Source: Bacteroidota bacterium (GTDB lineage Bacteria > Bacteroidota > Bacteroidia > AKYH767-A > 2013-40CM-41-45). Taken from it: 64,000 bases of DNA. The stretch covers positions 372,001-436,000 of the forward strand of contig JADJON010000001.1 of NCBI GenBank assembly GCA_016713765.1, written 5' to 3'. A program made the position numbers and the translations under genes. Below are positions 9,826 to 19,112 of the stretch, piece by piece (the stretch's first letter is position 1; each line of letters starts with the position of its first letter). Under the pieces are notes generated by a model. That model made no database searches. It was not told the DNA's origin and was given only the letters and a program-made list of their open reading frames with translations.

Positions 9826-10386
9826 ATGCACGAGACGACCACCACACCTAACAACCGGAAGAGCGGCCGGGCGCACTGGAGAACAGTGGCGCTGGGCCTT
9901 GCTTTCCTGTTGTCGGCATTCGTGCAGCGTGTGGGCGCTCAGAGTAACAGCGAGTCGGACCTCAAGGCCATGTTCCTTTACAATTTTATCAAGTACGTGG
10001 AATGGCCGGCATCCACAGGTCCGACATTCCGGATCGGTGTGGTTGGCAATACACCTGTGCTGGAGTCGGTACGCAAAGTTGCCGAACAGAAACGCGTGAA
10101 TGGCAAGGCGATCGAAGTGGTTCCGGTTGTTCCGGGGCAATGGCCAGACGTGCAGTTGCTGTTCATTGCCGGCACCGCGCCGATCGACGATGCTGTCAAT
10201 CATTTCAATGCGAAACCGGTACTGATCGTCACGGAAGTCAATAAGAGAATACCCAAAGGTGCCATGATCAACCTGCTGAACCGCGACAATAAGATCCGGT
10301 TTGAGCTGAACCTGACGGAAGCAAAGGAAAGCAACCTGCGCATCTCGTCGCAGTTGGTCAACCTGGCGGAAAATGTGATCCAATAA
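9826..10386 (+). CDS. YfiR/DUF4154 family periplasmic protein
   Basis: 186 residues. An N-terminal basic stretch and hydrophobic segment (about residues 22-38, VALGLAFLLSAFVQRVGAQ) should direct export. The rest carries the YfiR/DUF4154 hallmarks: LKAMFLYNFIKYVEWP near the mature N-terminus, a central IGVVGNTPV strand, LLFIAG, and the C-terminal INLLNRDNKIRFELNL and LRISSQLVNLAENV. In Pseudomonas YfiR is a periplasmic inhibitor of a membrane diguanylate cyclase and responds to redox or envelope stress. Here the neighbour is a membrane histidine kinase starting 5 bases after the stop, so I infer that it modulates that kinase, perhaps relaying the state of the TonB receptor encoded just upstream. 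Start ATG at 9826 overlaps nothing and is 3 bases after the receptor stop. Confidence 0.88.
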   Translation: MHETTTTPNNRKSGRAHWRTVALGLAFLLSAFVQRVGAQSNSESDLKAMFLYNFIKYVEWPASTGPTFRIGVVGNTPVLESVRKVAEQKRVNGKAIEVVPVVPGQWPDVQLLFIAGTAPIDDAVNHFNAKPVLIVTEVNKRIPKGAMINLLNRDNKIRFELNLTEAKESNLRISSQLVNLAENVIQ

Positions 10387-10390
10387 GCCC

Positions 10391-13300
10391 ATGAAGCAAC
10401 AGAACTATAAGATCGATTTCGAAATCTACCTCGTGTTCATCGTGGTGATCGGCATTTCGGTGTTCAACGCGGTTTACAGCGCGCTGAACATTTCGAAGAA
10501 TCAGCAGGCCACCACGAAGATCATGACCGTGGACATCCCTTCGCTGCAGGCGCTGGAGAACATGAACCTGCTCGTAACCCGATCGAAGATGTACACGACG
10601 AACTGGGTGTATTTGCAGGGCAACCGAGAGGACAAGGAGCGACTGAAGAGCCTGCAAAACATCGAGTATCCCGATCTCAAGGGCAATATCCTTGCGCTGG
10701 CTTCTACCTGGGAAGAGCCGGGAATGGTCGATAGCGTCAATGCCATCTTCAAGAATTTCGAACAGGTTCTCGTTTACCAGCGACAGGTAATGAACCTGCT
10801 GGTGAGTTTTGACGACTACGAGGATCCGATGAAGCATTTCGCCGCGGAGGAAGTGGTCGATAATGAGATCTTACCCAGAACAAATGGTATCATCAATTCC
10901 CTCAATAAAGTCATCGTTCAGAAACGGGCGCTCGCGGAAGTAGAACACGCCGGCATGATGGCCTCGAGTCGGGCCCTGATGTGGAGCGTACTCGGAATCG
11001 CCATCCTGATCGTGATCGTGGTGCTCATGGCGGCCTTCTACATGTCGAACAACATCATCGTTCCGACCATGAAGCTGAGGAACTACGTGTTGCAGATGGG
11101 TAAAGGCGAAATACCGGAGGTGAATCTTCGACCAAGGAAGAATGCCGTTGGTCAAATGAGTGAAGCGGTCATAAAGCTCGCGGAAAGCCTGCGGAAGACG
11201 ACGGGCTTTGCCCACGCCATAGGAGAAGGAAAGTTCGAAGAACAATTCCAGCCGATGAGTGATAAGGACGAGCTGGGCAACGCCCTGGTGCAGATGCGCG
11301 ATAGCCTGAAGACTGCCGATGAGGACAACCGGCAGCGCCACTGGACCAGTGCCGGTATCGCCCAGGTCAACCGCACCTTGCGGGAGCACAGCGAAGACAT
11401 CCACCGACTCAGCGATGAGCTCGTTTCTTCGATCGTGGGACACCTGGAGGCGTATCATGGTGCCCTGTACCTCGTGGAACGCGACGACCTCCGCGACGTG
11501 AGTTGGATCCAGCTTCAGGGCAGCTATGCCCTGGACGGGCGCGCCAAAGCGAAGCCGCAACTGGAACTGGGAGAGGGCCTGGTAGGACAGTGTATCAAAG
11601 ACAAGAAGAGTATCTGGCTGAAGGACGCGCCGGTTCATTTCGCGCGGATCCAATCGGGCCTTGGCGACGCGCACGCCTCGCATGTAATCATCGTGCCGTT
11701 GAGTTACCACGGGCAGGTGTTCGGTGCTGTGGAAGTGGCGAGCTTCCGGGCGTTTGACCGAAACACGGTCGGCTTCCTGGAGGGAATCGGCGAACTGATC
11801 GCCAGTTCGATCGCTTCCGTACAGGCGAACATGCTGACCCGAAAGCTGCTGGAAGAAACCCGTAAGCAGGCCGAGCGGTTGACCGCCCAAGAGGAGGAAT
11901 TGCGCCAGACTAACGAAGAACTATCGAACCAGTCACGCTTGTTGCAGGCTTCGGAAGAAGAGCTGAAGCAGTCGAACCTGGAGCTGAAGGAAAACGCCCA
12001 CGCGCTGGAGCATCAGAACGAGATCCTGGAACAGGCGCGCGAAGCCCTGAGTCTAAAAGCGCGCGAGCTGGAGCAGAACAGCAAATACAAGTCCGAGTTC
12101 CTGGCCAATATGTCACACGAACTCCGTACGCCGCTCAACAGCGTATTGATCCTGGCGAAACTCTTATCGGAGAACAAGGATACGAACCTGACCGATAAGC
12201 AGATCGAATACGCGCGCGTCATTCACAAATCCGGTAGTGACCTGCTCGTCCTGATCAACGACATTCTGGACCTGAGCAAGATCGAAGCCGGTAAGGTGGA
12301 GCTGCTGTTGGAAAGTACGGAGCTGCGCATCATTCGCGACGATTTACGTTCGCTCTTCATCGAAGTCGCGAACGAGAAAAAGATCGAGTTCGAGCTGGAG
12401 CAGGAAACCAATCTGCCCGAGAAGATCATTACCGATCGCGTGCGCCTGGAGCAAGTGATCAAGAACATGCTATCGAACGCGTTCAAATTCACCCCGCAGG
12501 GAGGCAAGGTGTCGCTCCGCATGCGTCGTCCCGACAGGAACGTCCGGTTCACCAATCCCGCGCTGATGAAATCGCGCGAGGTGATCGAATTTTCAGTGAC
12601 GGATACCGGCATCGGCATTCCGCAGGAGAAGCAGCAATTGATCTTCGAAGCGTTCCAGCAAGTGGATGGTTCCACCAGCCGCCGCTATGGCGGTACGGGA
12701 TTGGGGTTGTCGATCAGCAAGATGCTGGTCTCCATGCTTGGCGGTGAGATGCGTTTGGTTTCCGAGCAAGGCAAGGGCAGCACCTTCTATGTTTACCTGC
12801 CATTCGAATCCATCGTAGTGAAAACGGATACCGATCAGCCGGAAGAGGAAAAGGAGATCATCCGGGAGCTGGAGCGGATCAGCGAGTTACCGGCCAATGA
12901 AACATCGGTTGTGGACGACCGTGAATCGGTGCAGCAAGGCGACCGGGTGTTGCTCATTGTCGAGGACGATGTACAGTTCGCGGAGATCCTGGTCGACATG
13001 GCTCATGAGCATCAATACAAGGCTGTTGTAGCTACGCAGGGCGACCAGGGCTTGCAATATGCCGAATTGCTGCGGCCGTCGGCGATCATCATGGATATGC
13101 AACTCCCGGGAATGGACGGTTGGTCGGTTTTGCGAAAGATCCGAGCCAATGAAAGCCTTGCCGGAATCCCGGTGCATGTCATGTCGGCCATGGACCGCCA
13201 AAGTTTGGGAATGGAACTCGGCGCCAACGCCTATTTGCGAAAGCCGCTGGATAAAGTTGACCTGGATAATGCCTTCCGGGAGATCGACGATACCGTTCGG

Positions 13301-14119
13301 TATAATACGCGCCGTGTTTTGTTGATTGAAGATGAAAGCATACAGCAGGAGATTGTATCGAATCTGCTGGAGGGAAAGGATTTCCGCTCTGAAGTGACCA
13401 GCGTGTCGAATACACAGGAAGCCTGGATGGAATTGAAGAAAGCGCAATTCGACTGCATCATTCTCGACCTGGATCTTGGTAATGGACCCGGAGAGGGAAT
13501 CGACTTTTTGGATGAGCTGAAGGCCGGGGATGAGTTTCGCAATGTGCCCGTGATCGTCTTCACCGGCACGGAGATCGATTCTGCTCAAGAGCAATCGATC
13601 CGCAAGCACAGCGCGACCATTGTCATGAAGGACGGCGAAGCCTTCAACCGCCTGCTGAGTGAGACGGAGCAGTTCCTGCACCGGGTGGAAGAAGAGCAAA
13701 CCGGCGCCGCAACCAAGACCCCGGAGAAGATGAGCGAGTTATTGCGCGGTAAGCGCGTACTGCTCGTAGATGACGATATGCGTAATATCTATGCGATGAC
13801 CAGCGTGCTGGAAGACCAGGGCATGGTCGTCATCCCGGCCACAAACGGACGGGAGGCGATCACGCTGCTCACGCAGCAACCTGATCTGGATATTGTACTA
13901 ATGGATATCATGATGCCGGAAATGGATGGCTATGAAGCCATGACGGAGATCCGGAAAGTAGATCGTTGGAAGACGCTGCCGATCATTGCGCTCACGGCCA
14001 AGGCCATGGTAGGTGACCGGGAAAAGTGTCTCCAGCACGGAGCAACCGATTACATCTCCAAGCCGGTCAATGTAGAACAGTTGTTATCCCTGCTCCAGGT
14101 ATGGCTGTACAAGCAATAA
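10391..14119 (+). CDS. Membrane hybrid histidine kinase: TM-HAMP-GAF-coiled coil-HisKA-HATPase-3xREC
   Basis: 1242-residue hybrid sensor. Membrane helix 1 is at about residues 12-34 and helix 2 at about 196-217, enclosing a ~160-residue periplasmic helical sensor. Then come HAMP (about 217-270), GAF (about 325-480), a long Gln/Glu-rich coiled coil (about 480-565), HisKA with phospho-accepting His576 in NMSHELRTPL, and an HATPase with the DTGIGIP and GGTGLGLSIS motifs. Three receiver domains begin at about residues 852, 974 and 1121; the first and third have DMQLPGMDG and DIMMPEMDG phosphorylation sites, the second a divergent DLDLGNGPGEG. The last is followed by only a few residues. The layout is like Bacteroidota and myxobacterial multi-sensor kinases. 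The 3' end overlaps the cheR start by 19 bases, pointing to translational coupling. Confidence 0.93.
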   Translation: MKQQNYKIDFEIYLVFIVVIGISVFNAVYSALNISKNQQATTKIMTVDIPSLQALENMNLLVTRSKMYTTNWVYLQGNREDKERLKSLQNIEYPDLKGNILALASTWEEPGMVDSVNAIFKNFEQVLVYQRQVMNLLVSFDDYEDPMKHFAAEEVVDNEILPRTNGIINSLNKVIVQKRALAEVEHAGMMASSRALMWSVLGIAILIVIVVLMAAFYMSNNIIVPTMKLRNYVLQMGKGEIPEVNLRPRKNAVGQMSEAVIKLAESLRKTTGFAHAIGEGKFEEQFQPMSDKDELGNALVQMRDSLKTADEDNRQRHWTSAGIAQVNRTLREHSEDIHRLSDELVSSIVGHLEAYHGALYLVERDDLRDVSWIQLQGSYALDGRAKAKPQLELGEGLVGQCIKDKKSIWLKDAPVHFARIQSGLGDAHASHVIIVPLSYHGQVFGAVEVASFRAFDRNTVGFLEGIGELIASSIASVQANMLTRKLLEETRKQAERLTAQEEELRQTNEELSNQSRLLQASEEELKQSNLELKENAHALEHQNEILEQAREALSLKARELEQNSKYKSEFLANMSHELRTPLNSVLILAKLLSENKDTNLTDKQIEYARVIHKSGSDLLVLINDILDLSKIEAGKVELLLESTELRIIRDDLRSLFIEVANEKKIEFELEQETNLPEKIITDRVRLEQVIKNMLSNAFKFTPQGGKVSLRMRRPDRNVRFTNPALMKSREVIEFSVTDTGIGIPQEKQQLIFEAFQQVDGSTSRRYGGTGLGLSISKMLVSMLGGEMRLVSEQGKGSTFYVYLPFESIVVKTDTDQPEEEKEIIRELERISELPANETSVVDDRESVQQGDRVLLIVEDDVQFAEILVDMAHEHQYKAVVATQGDQGLQYAELLRPSAIIMDMQLPGMDGWSVLRKIRANESLAGIPVHVMSAMDRQSLGMELGANAYLRKPLDKVDLDNAFREIDDTVRYNTRRVLLIEDESIQQEIVSNLLEGKDFRSEVTSVSNTQEAWMELKKAQFDCIILDLDLGNGPGEGIDFLDELKAGDEFRNVPVIVFTGTEIDSAQEQSIRKHSATIVMKDGEAFNRLLSETEQFLHRVEEEQTGAATKTPEKMSELLRGKRVLLVDDDMRNIYAMTSVLEDQGMVVIPATNGREAITLLTQQPDLDIVLMDIMMPEMDGYEAMTEIRKVDRWKTLPIIALTAKAMVGDREKCLQHGATDYISKPVNVEQLLSLLQVWLYKQ

Positions 14120-14955
14120 GCGAGTCCATCGTCCTTACGGATGAGCGCGTCGACCAGGTTCTTTCGGTTTTGCACAGCAGGACCGGAATGAACTTCATTC
14201 ACTATGCGCGACCATCTATTGTACGGCGGCTGCGGGTGTTTTTGCAACGGGAGGGTCTTCCCGACTTGTTGGCCTTGCCCTTGTTGCTGGAACATGATCC
14301 CGCACTGACTACCCGACTCGTTAATACGCTCACGGTTCACTTCACCGAGCTGTTTCGCGATCCGGAATTCTTCCGGGCCATTCGCGAACAAGTGTTGCCG
14401 TTTCTGGCGACCTATCCCAGGATCAACATCTGGCATGCCGGATGTTCCACCGGGGAGGAAGTTTACTCCATGGCCATCATGCTGGATGAGGTTAACCTGC
14501 TGCGAAAGGCAAGAATATACGCGACCGATATCAATACCGATGTATTGGAACAGGCGCAAGAAGGCAGCTTCTCCCCTGCCCTGTTCTCACATTATACCCG
14601 TAACTACCGTCAGGCTGGTGGACGAGGTCAGTTAACCGACTACTGTGCCCCGGTTAACGGAAGAATCGTGATGAAGGACCAATTGCGGAGGCGCATTTCC
14701 TTCCATCAGCACAACCTTGCAGCCGATGCCAGCTTCAACGAGTTTCATCTGATCCTCTGCAGAAATGTGATGATCTACTTTGATCCGCTGTTGCAGGAAC
14801 GCGCCACCCGTTTGTTTCACGAGTCGCTTGTGAACCTCGGATACTTTGCCATAGGCAATAAAGAGAGCCTGCGTTTTAATCGTATGCGAACATCGTTTGT
14901 AACGATCGACGGCAGCCATAAAATCTTCCGAAAAGTCCGATTCCAGAAACTGTAA
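14101..14955 (+). CDS. cheR: CheR-type protein-glutamate O-methyltransferase
   Basis: 284 residues, SAM-dependent methyltransferase of the CheR family. I choose the ATG at 14101, inside the end of the hybrid kinase gene, because the residues after it (ISESIVLTDERVDQVLSVL) form the usual CheR N-terminal helical domain; an upstream in-frame start would give a longer, unsupported extension. Visible: TVHFTELFRDPEFF in the linker, SAM-binding GCSTGEEVYSMA, ATDINTDVLEQA, and CRNVMIYFDP. Classical CheR methylates chemoreceptors, but no MCP and no CheB methylesterase are in the window. In such clusters CheR may methylate the kinase itself or another partner; this is inference. Confidence 0.88.
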   Translation: MAVQAISESIVLTDERVDQVLSVLHSRTGMNFIHYARPSIVRRLRVFLQREGLPDLLALPLLLEHDPALTTRLVNTLTVHFTELFRDPEFFRAIREQVLPFLATYPRINIWHAGCSTGEEVYSMAIMLDEVNLLRKARIYATDINTDVLEQAQEGSFSPALFSHYTRNYRQAGGRGQLTDYCAPVNGRIVMKDQLRRRISFHQHNLAADASFNEFHLILCRNVMIYFDPLLQERATRLFHESLVNLGYFAIGNKESLRFNRMRTSFVTIDGSHKIFRKVRFQKL

Positions 14956-15032
14956 GTTCAGCGCGGATATTTACCGCCGCCATCTCTACACCATCGTAAT
15001 TTTCAAACCCAGAAAAGACCATTTTCATTCTT

Positions 15033-16160
15033 ATGCAAGCCACTGTTTCCCCCTCGCGCCCGGATACCGCAACACAGGTTCGTCCTGTCAAATTGCTGAT
15101 CGTAGATGATCGCCCGGAGAACATCCTCTCCTTAGAAAGCATCCTGGAAGGTCCGGGTCGTGAGATCCTGAAAGCGGAGAGCGGAAACGAGGCGCTGCGA
15201 ATCGCGCTGAAGGAAGACATTGCCGTTATGCTACTCGACGTGCAAATGCCGGAGATGGATGGATTCGAGGTTGCGCGCCTGTTGAAAGAGAATAGCAAGA
15301 CCCGCGATATATCCATCATCTTCGTAACTGCCCTGAGTAAGGAGGAGCGTTATACCATGCAGGGCTACGAGGAAGGCGCCGTCGACTATCTGCACAAGCC
15401 CCTGGATGTTAATGTCGTAAAGGCAAAAGTTGCTGTATTTGAAAAGCTCTATCGACAGAAGATTGAGTTGCGTGAAAATGCTGAGCGGCTCGAGAGTGTG
15501 AATAAGCAGTTGGGCGAGTTCGTCTACATTGTTTCACATGATCTCAAGGCGCCGTTGCGGGGCCTGGCCAGTCTTGCGAGTTTCATGGAAGAAGAGCTTG
15601 GTGCCGAACCGAAGGTGGAAGTTGTCGAGCTCTTGAATATGATGAAGAGCCGTACGGCACGCATGCAACAATTGATCGATGGCATTCTGCATTATTCCCG
15701 TATGGCCAATAATCGGGGTGATCGGGAGGATGTTGATCTTAATGAGCTGATTAACAGCATTATAGATCTTATTGCTCCGGCATCAAATGTGGTCATCGAG
15801 ACACCGGACAACCTGCCGGTGATCTTGGCCGAGCGCGTGAAACTTCACGAAGTGCTTCAGAATCTGATCATTAACGGAATCAAGTACAACGATAAAGCCG
15901 AGATTCGGATCAAGATTGCATTTGAGGATAATGGCTCACACTATCGGTTTCATGTAACGGATAATGGTGTTGGAATTCGTCCCGAGCATCAGGAAAAAAT
16001 CTTTGGCATATTCCAGACGCTTCAACCCAAGGACCAGTGTGAAAGTACCGGCATTGGGTTGACAATCGTAAAGAAGATTATTGAACAGCAAGAGGGCGCA
16101 GTGACCATTGCTTCAGAAGTAGGAAGCGGCACAACCTTCAGCTTCACCTGGAAAAAGTAG
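15033..16160 (+). CDS. Receiver-histidine kinase fusion (REC-HisKA-HATPase)
   Basis: 375 residues, soluble. An N-terminal receiver domain (about residues 18-135) has LLIVDDRPEN, the phospho-acceptor site LLDVQMPEMDG and the conserved Lys in YLHKPLD. After a short coiled coil, a HisKA domain follows with VSHDLKAPLRGL carrying the His, and an HATPase domain with NLIINGIKYND, DNGVGI and GIGLTIVKKI. There are no membrane segments, so it should take phosphate signals from another kinase, most simply the hybrid kinase upstream, and pass them on by its own kinase activity. It starts 77 bases after cheR. It runs convergently into the methyltransferase gene, with 3 bases between the stops. Confidence 0.9.
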   Translation: MQATVSPSRPDTATQVRPVKLLIVDDRPENILSLESILEGPGREILKAESGNEALRIALKEDIAVMLLDVQMPEMDGFEVARLLKENSKTRDISIIFVTALSKEERYTMQGYEEGAVDYLHKPLDVNVVKAKVAVFEKLYRQKIELRENAERLESVNKQLGEFVYIVSHDLKAPLRGLASLASFMEEELGAEPKVEVVELLNMMKSRTARMQQLIDGILHYSRMANNRGDREDVDLNELINSIIDLIAPASNVVIETPDNLPVILAERVKLHEVLQNLIINGIKYNDKAEIRIKIAFEDNGSHYRFHVTDNGVGIRPEHQEKIFGIFQTLQPKDQCESTGIGLTIVKKIIEQQEGAVTIASEVGSGTTFSFTWKK

Positions 16161-16163
16161 TCT

Positions 16164-17057
16164 TCAGGATTTTCTAAAGATGTAGATCACGCTGGAGTAT
16201 AGCTCGGCATTGGATCCGGCGTGGATGTTGGATTTCCAGCCATTCAGGAAGGCAGCGGGCAAGTTGTTTTTGCCATTATTACGATAGCGTTCACTCAGCA
16301 TACTAACGTAATACGCGTCGTATTTCATTGCAATTGACGCCTCGTGTTTCAATGAAAAGTCATTGAAGAGCCGTTTGATCGTGGCAGGCGTGAAGTGGTA
16401 CAAATGTCTCGGTACGTCCCAGGCAGCCCATTCTTTATTATACGTATTTCTATCCGTGGAGTTGGGGTTGGGAACCGCTATGATGGCTACTCCCCCATTG
16501 TTTAAAATTTCGGCGATTTTTTGAACTCGGACCCGAAGATCGTGTACGTGTTCCAGTACATGCCAAAGGGTAATCACATCATAGGATTCTGTCAGTTTCT
16601 CCAAGCCCTCCTCCCCTTCTACATTCAGTTGATGGTTGCGAATAGCTTGCTCCCTTGCGGCGGTGCTGGGCTCTATCCCCTTCGTTTGCATTCCGGAAGC
16701 CTTTGCACTGGCAAGGAACTCTCCGGTGCCACAGCCTATGTCTAACAGCTTAATGGTGTCGCGTTTCCCCGAGAATTTATGTACCAACGCTAATTTTTCC
16801 TTAATCGCGCGATTTCGTACCCATTGGTAGATATTGTTGACTAGGCCTTTTTTGCTGTTGGAATGACTGATATAGTCTGGGCTCTCGTAGTATGGCCCAA
16901 TCTCGAGCTTCGTTGGACGAGGATTCGTAAAGAGCAGTCCGCATTCCGCGCACTTGACGATTTGGAATTCTTTTCCGGATACGGTGTAGTCCTTTGCGAC
17001 TAATTCAGGTAAAAAAGAACCCGATTGGCAGATCGGGCAGGCGTTTAGGGTTTCCAT
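16164..17057 (-). CDS. Class I SAM-dependent methyltransferase with N-terminal zinc ribbon
   Basis: 297 residues. The N-terminus has two Cys pairs (CPICQSG and CAECGLLFTNPRP) forming a zinc ribbon like that found in sugar and cell-envelope methyltransferases. The Rossmann core starts at about residue 95 with LLDIGCGTGEFLASA (SAM motif I), then GIEPS, VITLWHVLEHVHD and VAIIAVPNP. Family members often modify nucleotide sugars or polysaccharide, but no sugar genes are adjacent, so the substrate is open. The start codon is 9 bases to the left of the parS site that ends against the mnmG stop, and the gene follows mnmG on the same strand. Composition is slightly more AT-rich than mnmG's neighbours. 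Confidence 0.85.
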   Translation of the reverse strand: METLNACPICQSGSFLPELVAKDYTVSGKEFQIVKCAECGLLFTNPRPTKLEIGPYYESPDYISHSNSKKGLVNNIYQWVRNRAIKEKLALVHKFSGKRDTIKLLDIGCGTGEFLASAKASGMQTKGIEPSTAAREQAIRNHQLNVEGEEGLEKLTESYDVITLWHVLEHVHDLRVRVQKIAEILNNGGVAIIAVPNPNSTDRNTYNKEWAAWDVPRHLYHFTPATIKRLFNDFSLKHEASIAMKYDAYYVSMLSERYRNNGKNNLPAAFLNGWKSNIHAGSNAELYSSVIYIFRKS

Positions 17058-17065
17058 AAAGAATA

Positions 17066-17081
17066 TGTTCCACGTGAAACA
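17066..17081. other. parS centromere-like site (perfect consensus match)
   Basis: TGTTCCACGTGAAACA matches the bacterial chromosomal parS consensus TGTTnCACGTGAAACA at every fixed position. It sits exactly between the mnmG stop (17082-17084) and the start of the methyltransferase gene. ParB proteins bind this palindrome, spread from it and load SMC; such sites cluster near oriC. The match and position are seen directly; function is inferred from the motif. Confidence 0.9.
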
Positions 17082-18962
17082 TCAGCGGCCCAAATGGACC
17101 ATCAGGACCGAAATATCAGACGGCGATACACCGCTGATTCTGGAGGCCTGCCCCAGTGTGCGCGGACGGATCTTCGAGAGTTTGATTCGGGCCTCCATTG
17201 AGAGTGCGCTCAAGGATTCGTAGTCAAACTCGTCGTGTAGATTGATTTCCTCCAAACGCGCGAACTTTTCTACGATTTCCTGCTCTTTTTCAATATAACC
17301 CTCATATTTCACCATTATTTCGGCCTGCTCCAGTGCCATTGCCCTAAAATCCTCTTCGATTCCGGCTGCAAAGGAAGTGAGGCTATCAACCGATCCCAAA
17401 AGGTCCTGCATCCCCAATTGAGGTCTGGAAAGCAGGTTGAAGAGCTTTTGCTTTTGAGAAATAGCGGAAGTGTTACGCTCTTCCAGCATTGGATTCACTT
17501 GATCCGGGAAAGCGGATTCTTGTCTTAAAAAGCCCAAAATCCGATCAGTTTCGAGCATCTTGCGCTCTACCCTGCGCATTCGTTCTTCTTTTGCCAGACC
17601 GATGGAATATCCCAACGGGGTTAGTCGGATATCAGCATTATCCTGTCGTAACAAGGTCCTGAATTCGGCCCTGGAAGTAAACATCCGATAAGGCTCATCA
17701 GTGCCCTTGGTGACCAGGTCGTCGATCAGCACACCGATATAGGCCTCGGACCGCTTGAGGATGACCGGTTCGAGTCCGTTGATCTTGCGATGTGCGTTGA
17801 TGCCGGCCATCAGGCCCTGGCAGCCGGCTTCTTCGTAACCGGTTGTTCCGTTGATTTGTCCGGCGAAATAGAGATTCTCAATACCCTTGGTTTCGAGCGT
17901 CAGATTCAACTGGGTGGGCGGGAAGTAGTCGTATTCAATAGCGTAGCCCGGACGGAACATTTTGACGTTCTCCAAACCGGGTACCTGGCGAAGCGCTTTG
18001 TACTGTACTTCTTCCGGTAATGAGGTCGAAAATCCGTTCAAGTAGATCTCCACGGTGTCCCAACCTTCCGGCTCGATAAACAACTGATGCCGTTCTTTAT
18101 CGGCGAATCGATTGATCTTGTCTTCGATCGAAGGACAATAACGCGGACCAAGTCCCTGAATTCGTCCGGCGAACATGGGGGATTGATCGAATCCCTCTTT
18201 CAGGATATCGTGTACCGCGTCATTGGTATAGGTAATCCAGCAACTAAGTTGACGATCGGGTAATGGTGCGTCCAGGTAAGAAAAGCGCCCGGGAATGGTG
18301 TCGCCGGGTTGTTCTTCTGTTTTCGAATAATCGATCGAACGGCCATCGAGTCGGGGAGGGGTGCCGGTTTTCATACGGCCGCTTTGAAAGCCCAGCGAAA
18401 CCAACTGCTCGGTAATTCCCGTTGCCGCCTTTTCGCCGCTGCGTCCTCCGCCAAAATGCTTTTCACCAATGTGTATCACCCCATTCAGAAAGGTTCCATT
18501 GGTTAACACCACCGCTTTGGCGTGAAACTCCTGCCCCATGCCGGTACGAACGCCAACGACCCTGTTGTTATTGATAATCAGGCCATTAACCATGTCTTGC
18601 CAGAAATCCACGTTCGGAGTTTGCTCCAGCAAGCGCCGCCATTCAGCAGCGAAAAGCATACGATCGTTCTGTGTTCTCGGACTCCACATGGCAGGCCCCT
18701 TCGACCTGTTCAGCATGCGAAACTGAATCATGGAACGATCGGAAACGATGCCGGAATAACCGCCGAGCGCATCTATTTCCCTGACAATCTGACCTTTAGC
18801 AATTCCGCCCATGGCCGGGTTGCACGACATCTGGGCAATGGTCTGCAGGTTCATGGTGACCAGCAGAACGCTGGAGCCCATGTTGGCAGCCGCTGCCGCA
18901 GCTTCGCAACCGGCATGGCCGGCGCCTACTACTATAACATCATATGTCGGGTGCAGTGACAT
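17082..18962 (-). CDS. mnmG: tRNA uridine-5-carboxymethylaminomethyl modification enzyme MnmG (GidA)
   Basis: 626 residues from the ATG at 18962, the family's usual length; the open frame extends 16 codons further but the [18 protein letters not shown] start fits homologues. FAD-binding [10 protein letters not shown] near the N-terminus, the [22 protein letters not shown] block, the second cysteine region [33 protein letters not shown] and the C-terminal [19 protein letters not shown] that contacts MnmE are all visible. With MnmE it installs cmnm5 or nm5 groups on wobble U34 of several tRNAs. The gene is often close to oriC, and here it is flanked on both sides by parS sequences. A TACCTTTG -7 box lies 9 bases upstream of the start. 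Confidence 0.97.
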   Translation of the reverse strand: MSLHPTYDVIVVGAGHAGCEAAAAAANMGSSVLLVTMNLQTIAQMSCNPAMGGIAKGQIVREIDALGGYSGIVSDRSMIQFRMLNRSKGPAMWSPRTQNDRMLFAAEWRRLLEQTPNVDFWQDMVNGLIINNNRVVGVRTGMGQEFHAKAVVLTNGTFLNGVIHIGEKHFGGGRSGEKAATGITEQLVSLGFQSGRMKTGTPPRLDGRSIDYSKTEEQPGDTIPGRFSYLDAPLPDRQLSCWITYTNDAVHDILKEGFDQSPMFAGRIQGLGPRYCPSIEDKINRFADKERHQLFIEPEGWDTVEIYLNGFSTSLPEEVQYKALRQVPGLENVKMFRPGYAIEYDYFPPTQLNLTLETKGIENLYFAGQINGTTGYEEAGCQGLMAGINAHRKINGLEPVILKRSEAYIGVLIDDLVTKGTDEPYRMFTSRAEFRTLLRQDNADIRLTPLGYSIGLAKEERMRRVERKMLETDRILGFLRQESAFPDQVNPMLEERNTSAISQKQKLFNLLSRPQLGMQDLLGSVDSLTSFAAGIEEDFRAMALEQAEIMVKYEGYIEKEQEIVEKFARLEEINLHDEFDYESLSALSMEARIKLSKIRPRTLGQASRISGVSPSDISVLMVHLGR

Positions 18963-18971
18963 TCGGGGCCG

Positions 18972-18979
18972 CAAAGGTA
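18972..18979 (-). promoter_or_regulatory. Bacteroidota -7 box of mnmG
   Basis: On the minus strand the sequence is TACCTTTG followed by CGGCCCCGA and the mnmG ATG. It matches TAnnTTTG, the -7 element of the Bacteroidota housekeeping sigma factor. Only 9 bases separate it from the start, so the leader would be a few bases or absent. I see no good -33 element. Confidence 0.55.
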
Positions 18980-19037
18980 AGTAATAAGAATTCCCCAGTC
19001 CACCAGCCACTTAGCGCAACCTTTCGAACTGATCTCA

Positions 19038-19053
19038 TGTTCCACGTGAATCA
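19038..19053. other. parS-like site upstream of mnmG (15 of 16 positions)
   Basis: TGTTCCACGTGAATCA differs from the parS consensus only at position 14 (T for A). It lies 76 bases upstream of the mnmG start, between the divergent mnmG and kup genes, about 1.97 kb from the perfect site on the other side of mnmG. One mismatch is tolerated in several genomes, but binding here may be weaker. Confidence 0.75.
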
Positions 19054-19086
19054 TTGCGCGAAAGAATGAAGGAGTATGTCCTTTGC

Positions 19087-19094
19087 TACCTTTG
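19087..19094 (+). promoter_or_regulatory. -7 box of the first kup gene
   Basis: TACCTTTG, a perfect TAnnTTTG match, 18 bases upstream of the TTG start codon. The expected start of transcription falls about 7 bases after it, leaving a very short leader. Confidence 0.5.
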
Positions 19095-19112
19095 CGAACC
19101 TAACGCCAGGCT

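Noticed and set aside
14026..14100. Longer CheR start at 14026
   Set aside because: It would add 25 residues lying wholly within the kinase gene and unlike the CheR N-terminus.
19021..19112. oriC with DnaA boxes between mnmG and kup
   Set aside because: No TTATCCACA-like boxes or AT-rich unwinding element seen; parS alone does not define the origin.
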